This document shows positions 58,888-64,000 of a DNA stretch of 64,000 nucleotides, piece after piece. Position 1 is the stretch's first letter. Every line of letters starts with the position of its first letter. The notes beneath the pieces are model-generated. The model had not been told where the DNA came from. It saw only the letters and a program-made list of their open reading frames with translations, and searched no databases. Origin of the DNA: Arthrobotrys musiformis (Eukaryota; Ascomycota; Orbiliomycetes; Orbiliales; Orbiliaceae). A program made the translations under genes and the position numbers. The stretch lies in the NCBI GenBank assembly GCA_036971715.1, contig JAVHJL010000006.1:372001-436000 (forward strand), read 5' to 3'.

Positions 58888-61800
58888 TTAGAAGGTAGAC
58901 ACTGCAACTGCAATCGCTTGAACGTCGCTGTGGCTGATTGTGACCTGAATGTCCTTGATCCCATTCTTCTCCGCTGCGGCCAGTGCGTCTCCGTGGAGCT
59001 GTACATAATATATTAGCATGCAATCCCTTATATAAATAGAAAGGAGGAGAATCATACCTTAACAACCGGCGCCCCCTTCTCATCCCGCTCGATCTCAATC
59101 TCCACCAACGGCGCTCCGGCACCTTTACTCTCAACCCCCAAAGTCTTCCACACAGCCTCCTTAGCACTCCACCTTCCCGCAAAGCTCGCCTGCGGGTTGG
59201 GGGCTTGCCGGCAGTACTCCTGCTCCCCCTTTGTGAAATTCCTCTCCACGAAATTCTCATTCTCGATGTTAATCGATGATAACAACTCCACGTCCACCCC
59301 GATCTTGCTGTTGCTTCCCTTCACGCTCGCCAGTGCCAACTGCTCCACGACCTTTCTAGTGTCATCGGGATCAGAGGCCTTCTTTGGCGGTCGGTCGGAG
59401 AAACTGTACGATCCCGACTTCTTGTCCGGTGTAACCCTAGCCAATGGATCCAAGTACACAGAAGTCTCAAGCTCGGGAGTATAAGGAGCGTTGTTCTTCG
59501 CAACAAACATATTGTTATTGCAAAGCGATGAGTGGAAGTATCGGTAAGCCTTCTTGTGACGGGCTTCCACCTTGGCCTTGTAGTTCTCGTATGTTTGCTC
59601 GTCGAGCGTGGCGAAGAGGTACTTGGGGTGAACACCAATAGCTTGAGCTCCCTTCTGTCCGAAACCGAACGAGGTAACGGAGAATGCCTTGATGCCATCG
59701 GTCTGGAGCGAACGGCTGGGGTAGAGGAGGTATGAGAACTTCTCGAGGACCTTGTCGACATTGTCGGCGTTTCTGTTACCCGGGACAAGACCGGAGTTGA
59801 GGACCTGGAAGGCGCCGTTCATCATCCATGCACCAGCTGCACCCTTGGGATGACCCGTAAGGTACTTCTGGCAGACAACGAGCAAAGCGTTACCCTTCGA
59901 TCTACCCAAATGCCCGAGCATATCGTTGAGCGATTGGGATTCGTTCTTGTCATTGGCGACAGTAGAGGTACCGTGCAAACTAGCAACATCGAGATCGTCG
60001 ATAGTAAGACCCCAAGTGGCCAAAGCACCACGGAGAGGAGCGATCTTAGGATCGTTCTTCCAGAACTCATTACCCCACGAGTTGAGAGCCTCGGACTCTT
60101 GACGCTTGGCCTCGCGTTCGATGTGCTTGGCGCGGTCGTCAACATACTCTCTCTCAGCGATACCCTCGAGTTCACCGGATGCCTTGAGAGCGGCGACTTC
60201 GTCTTGCAAGTACATGATCTCAGCTTCGGTCCATGCCTTGATCTGTTGCTTACGAGCCTCGAGTTGCCTCTTCCTGTACTTGATATCAAGAAGTGGCGAC
60301 GGGAAGCGGCTGGAGGCCTCACGAGCAGTGGTCATGATACCACGACCGGGGGCGGGGATGCTACGGCCAGTCTTGTCGGTAGCAGTTGCGGTCAAAGCGA
60401 CGATACCATAGATAGGAACACCCATCTCCAATGCCAACTTGGCGTTCATCAAGACTTGGATACCGCAACCCTGTGCTTCCATGAAACCTCCACGGGTGGT
60501 GGTAGTCGGTCTGGACATTTCTCTTGGGGTTCTGCCGTGTGCAAACTCGTCTTCGGCGTTGCTGGTAGCCTTCATGTTTGCGAATTCGTATGAAGCTTCC
60601 TCCTGGAAGTCATCGAAACCACCAACGAGGACGCACTTGGCCTTTCCGCTGACAATCGTATCGTAACCAATATCAACTGACTCAATAGCAGTGGCACAAG
60701 CACCGGATGGCGACTTGATAGGACCAGACGAGGAGAGCAACAACATGTTGACCCAAGCGCTCATGGTATTGATGAAAGACTCCTGGAGAATATCCTTCTG
60801 GATTGGCTTGTCGACCCATCGGTCCTTGTACATCGACTTGAGGGCATTCATACCACCGACACCGGAACCAACGCAGTTACCAAGCTCGGAGACGTGGACA
60901 TACTTGTAGAATTCGTAAGGATCGGTGATACCGGAGCTCAAGAGACCCTCAACCACGCAGACGAGGAGGTAAAGAGTGACACGGTCGACTTGGCTGATGA
61001 TATCATCGGGGATACCATAAGTCTTAGCATTCCAGCCAGTTGGGATCTGACCGGCGACCAATCGATCGAACTTGAGAGCCTTGGGAACGAGCAAAGTAGC
61101 ACCCTTCTTGATGCGGATGGTCCACTCGCCGGTCTCAACGATCTCAAAGGTCTCAACGAACTCACCGTGTCGTCGTCGGAACTCCTCGGCTGTCTCCTTG
61201 GAAGCTTCGAAGGGGTCGAGGTCCTCCTGGATAACAATCTCCTGGAGAATCTCCTTCTTGTTCGGATCGTACCCTCCGAAAAGCTCTGGCTCGATGAGAC
61301 GGATACCGGAGTGCTCCAAGATCTGCGCCTCGTATTTGGCTTTGATGTCCTTGTCGTCGACTGGCTCGCTAGTCTTAGCGTCGACCCATCCGGAGTAGTG
61401 CTTGCCCTTCAAAGGACCGTTGTGATTCTTGATAAGACCCATGATCCAGGCCATCTCAACGCATCCCTCCAAGGAGAACTTTCCGTAGGCCTCCATCTCC
61501 CAACGAGTTCTGGAGTTACCCCATGGTCCGATTTCAGCGAAACCAGTGACAACGACGACCTTCTCAAGGTCAACCATGCCACGGAGATCTTGAGCTAATG
61601 GCTCGAGCGACTTGTACTCTGGGAGCTCGGGGAACTCGAACTTCATGTTGGCACGGGGAGTAATATTGACTCTCTTGTACAGCTCAGCGGAGGCATCACC
61701 GTTGATGACCTTGTGTTCAATGGAAGTTTCACGGGTAACAGCCTGTCGAACTTCGGAAGTGGCCATGATCTCAGCGCGACGAGAGCTCATGATGTCCTTC

Positions 61801-63998
61801 AAGTTAGGCAAGAAGTGAAGGGCACCATTGAGATCGGCGAAGACGGGCTCGACTTGGCAGAGGTTGACAATTGTTGGCGCCATCAATCCCAAAAGATTGA
61901 AAGCCATTTCCTGACCGGAGAAAGTACGAACACCGAGCTTCTCGACGGCTTCAGCGGTGATGTTGTTCATGTTCATGAGACCAGTTCCACGGGTCCAACC
62001 GATGACGGCACCGCAGATGGTAAGATAGCTGGCCCAAGATTCGGAGTGCCATCTGTTGAAGAGTGTCTCAAGACCCAACTTGGATTCGGAGTAGAGACCA
62101 TCGTTACCGAATGTGCCGTGGTTAGGAGAGAGTGGGAGGACGACCTGAGCGGGTCTGGTTTGGATGCCAGCGGCATGCTTCTGGGCCTTGACGGCACCGA
62201 TAAGACGGATAACGTTGGTCAACTCGATACGATGGGCAAGCTCGGACTTGGAGTCGATTCCATCAATCTCACGGCCGTTCTCGGGGATGGCAGCGAATGG
62301 GATGATGTGGTCGAGATCCCAGCCGAGACCCTTCTTGGTGTCGTAGATGTAGTTAACCAAAGCGTCGATATCTTGCTTGCTACCCTGGTTGAATGGGACG
62401 ACAACGAGGGAGGATCCCTTGGCTCCGTATCTGGAGTAGGTGGCCTGGTAGTATTCCGTAGTCTCGCGAGAGAAGCGGCTGGTTGTGACAATAACACGGG
62501 CACCACCGGATAGCAATCCCTCAAGGACTCGGGAACCGATAGAACCGGCACCGGCACCAGTGATCAAGACGTTTCTGCCGGCGAAGCTGATACCGTTAAC
62601 CGAAGCCTTCTCCAAAGTATCGAGATAGACACCAGTTAATTTCTTGCTATAGCCCCATTCCTGACCGGACCTGCTCTTCAGATGCAGGAAAGGAATGCTT
62701 CGCATCTTAGCGTCGCCGCTCTTTCCAACGGCGGCGGCAATGTTCCTGGCGCCCTTCTTTGTCTTTCTGTCGTTGAAGAGTTGGCCCTCGTTCATAGCCA
62801 AAGCCCTGTAAACGTTGGAGTAGAGCTGCTTGATCTGGAGTTGGTCGTTCTTGGAAAGCTTGTGCTGCTGACGGATTATCTTATAAACCTTCTGCAGGTC
62901 TTGCTGAACCTTGGTCTTGTTGCCGTATTCGGAAACCTTTCCTCCAGCAGCCATCTCCTTGACGTAGTGCTCCAATTTGCGGACCGCGGGGCGTTGGACT
63001 TCGGCATAGGATAGATTTCCCTGGTTGTCAATTGTGGTCTGGGGGCCGGTCGGGTAGTCAACATCCTTGTAGACTGGATCGGCATTCAGAGCTTCGATAC
63101 AGTTGGTGAGGAGCTGTCCGGCGAGTTCTTTGGCGAGTTTGTAGGTCTCGCCGCGCTCTGTCGGAGTATGGTCAATATTGTACTGCATGAATTCCAACAA
63201 AGTCGGATTGCTCCTGTTCATGATTCGGATGCAGTGGCTGACGATGTCACGATCAACAAGCTTGAGCCTGCCGAAAACAACGTCGTAGTACATTGTGAGA
63301 GCATCCTGACGAACCCAATTCCACGAGGAGTCGTAGATACGAGCTTTGAGACTAGAGAAGATAGGTGCGATTCCCTCAGCGTAGTAGTCACCGTGTTCGG
63401 CGTTCCACAAGTCGAGTTGGGCCTGTAGAACTGCCTGCGACTCTTTCGAGCCGATATGAGCTTTGTCGCCGGCTGTGAGGTCCATCTTGAGGTATCTAGC
63501 TAGAAGTTCGAGCTGTTGCTTGAATAGCGCCTTTTGGTCCTTTGTCAGGGCATCGAGCGCTGCGGGGTCGACCATCATGCCGCCTCCGGCAGCAGCACCG
63601 CCACCAGCGGCAGGTGAAGATAGCGATACACCGGAAGCTGCAGCGTATTTTTGTGTAATATCGTCGAAAAAGGCCTTGGCATCGTTCTCGGAACCCAAAC
63701 GAGCAGCGGGTTCTGAGGTGATGGCCAACAGTAGGACACCGTCCTGTCGGCCTGGACCAAGGCCCCACCTTGTTTCAAGGTATTTTCTGGCGGATGTCAT
63801 GTTGAAACCACCAGGCATCTTGGAGCTGATCATACGGGCGATCATGGAAGAACTGTGCTTGCCGAGCTGGCCGTTGAAGGTGGCCTGCATGGCGGCACCG
63901 AGCTCGTCGAGGGGGGTGTCTTCTGGCTTCTCGGGTGTGGAGCCGAACTCCTTCTGTAAGTCACCGAGGATTTCATTCTGTAGTGTCGATTTACCTCC
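58888..63998 (-). CDS. FAS2: Fatty acid synthase alpha subunit, 5' partial (ACP end, KR, KS and PPT domains)
   Basis: CDS complement(join(58888..58998, 59058..>63998)); the gene continues beyond the right edge. The 59-nt intron (GTATGA..CAG) lies in the last domain. The window holds 1,683 residues. Fungal FAS alpha has about 1,850-1,890, so roughly 180 N-terminal residues are missing. The first visible residues, GGKSTLQNEILGDLQ, are the acyl carrier protein site; S4 is the phosphopantetheine serine. Ketoreductase: VLITGAGAGSIGSRVLEG (about 62530-62580). Ketosynthase: GACATAIESVD with active Cys at 60696-60698, HGTSTVANDKNES and LTGHPKGAAGAW with catalytic His residues. Phosphopantetheine transferase: GVDVELLSSINIE, GRWSAKEAVWKTLG, and ISHSD in the last exon. 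It forms the alpha6beta6 cytosolic FAS with the beta chain and makes long-chain acyl-CoA. The stop TAA at 58888-58890 follows AVSTF. Confidence 0.97.
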
Positions 63999-64000
63999 AA

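Overview
The window looks like nuclear DNA of a filamentous ascomycete (Pezizomycotina). Several genes carry short introns (59-123 nt, one of about 301 nt) with GT..AG ends, some with CTAAC/TACTAA-type branch sites. Proteins are of fungal type: a fungal type I fatty acid synthase alpha chain, a GLEYA-domain Ser/Thr-rich wall protein, a 2EXR/F-box-like protein and a DUF2985-type membrane protein. A nematode-trapping or Orbiliomycete-like lineage is one guess, suggested only by the giant Ser/Thr protein with a C-terminal GLEYA domain; the sequence does not prove it.

The left part (1 to about 38.5 kb) is gene-poor. It holds an orphan 408-residue ORF (6.3 kb), an NmrA/isoflavone-reductase-like oxidoreductase (8.4 kb), a seven-exon secreted serine hydrolase of the tripeptidyl-aminopeptidase type (10.8 kb), a small orphan gene (18.5 kb), a glyoxalase I (19.8 kb, minus) and a 7.2-kb gene for a 2,396-residue secreted Ser/Thr-rich protein ending in a GLEYA domain (22.1-29.4 kb). 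These are separated by long intergenic stretches of 0.9-9 kb. Near 37 kb there is a decayed chromodomain fragment of a Ty3/gypsy-type retroelement, directly followed by a perfect 52-bp inverted repeat around a 219-bp spacer.

The right part (38.6-64 kb) is denser and includes conserved core genes: a multi-pass DUF2985-like membrane protein, a 2EXR/F-box-like protein, a small orphan, a divergent mitochondrial DEAD-box-type helicase with a long acidic tail, an acidic orphan protein, the tRNA (guanine26-N2) dimethyltransferase TRM1, and the fatty acid synthase alpha subunit. The last runs off the right edge at the acyl-carrier-protein phosphopantetheine serine.

I see no operon-like organisation, CRISPR array, rRNA gene or convincing tRNA gene. 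No coherent metabolic cluster is apparent. The most unusual items are the giant adhesin-like gene with its internal segmental duplications, the 52-bp inverted repeat next to the retroelement remnant, and the divergent helicase.
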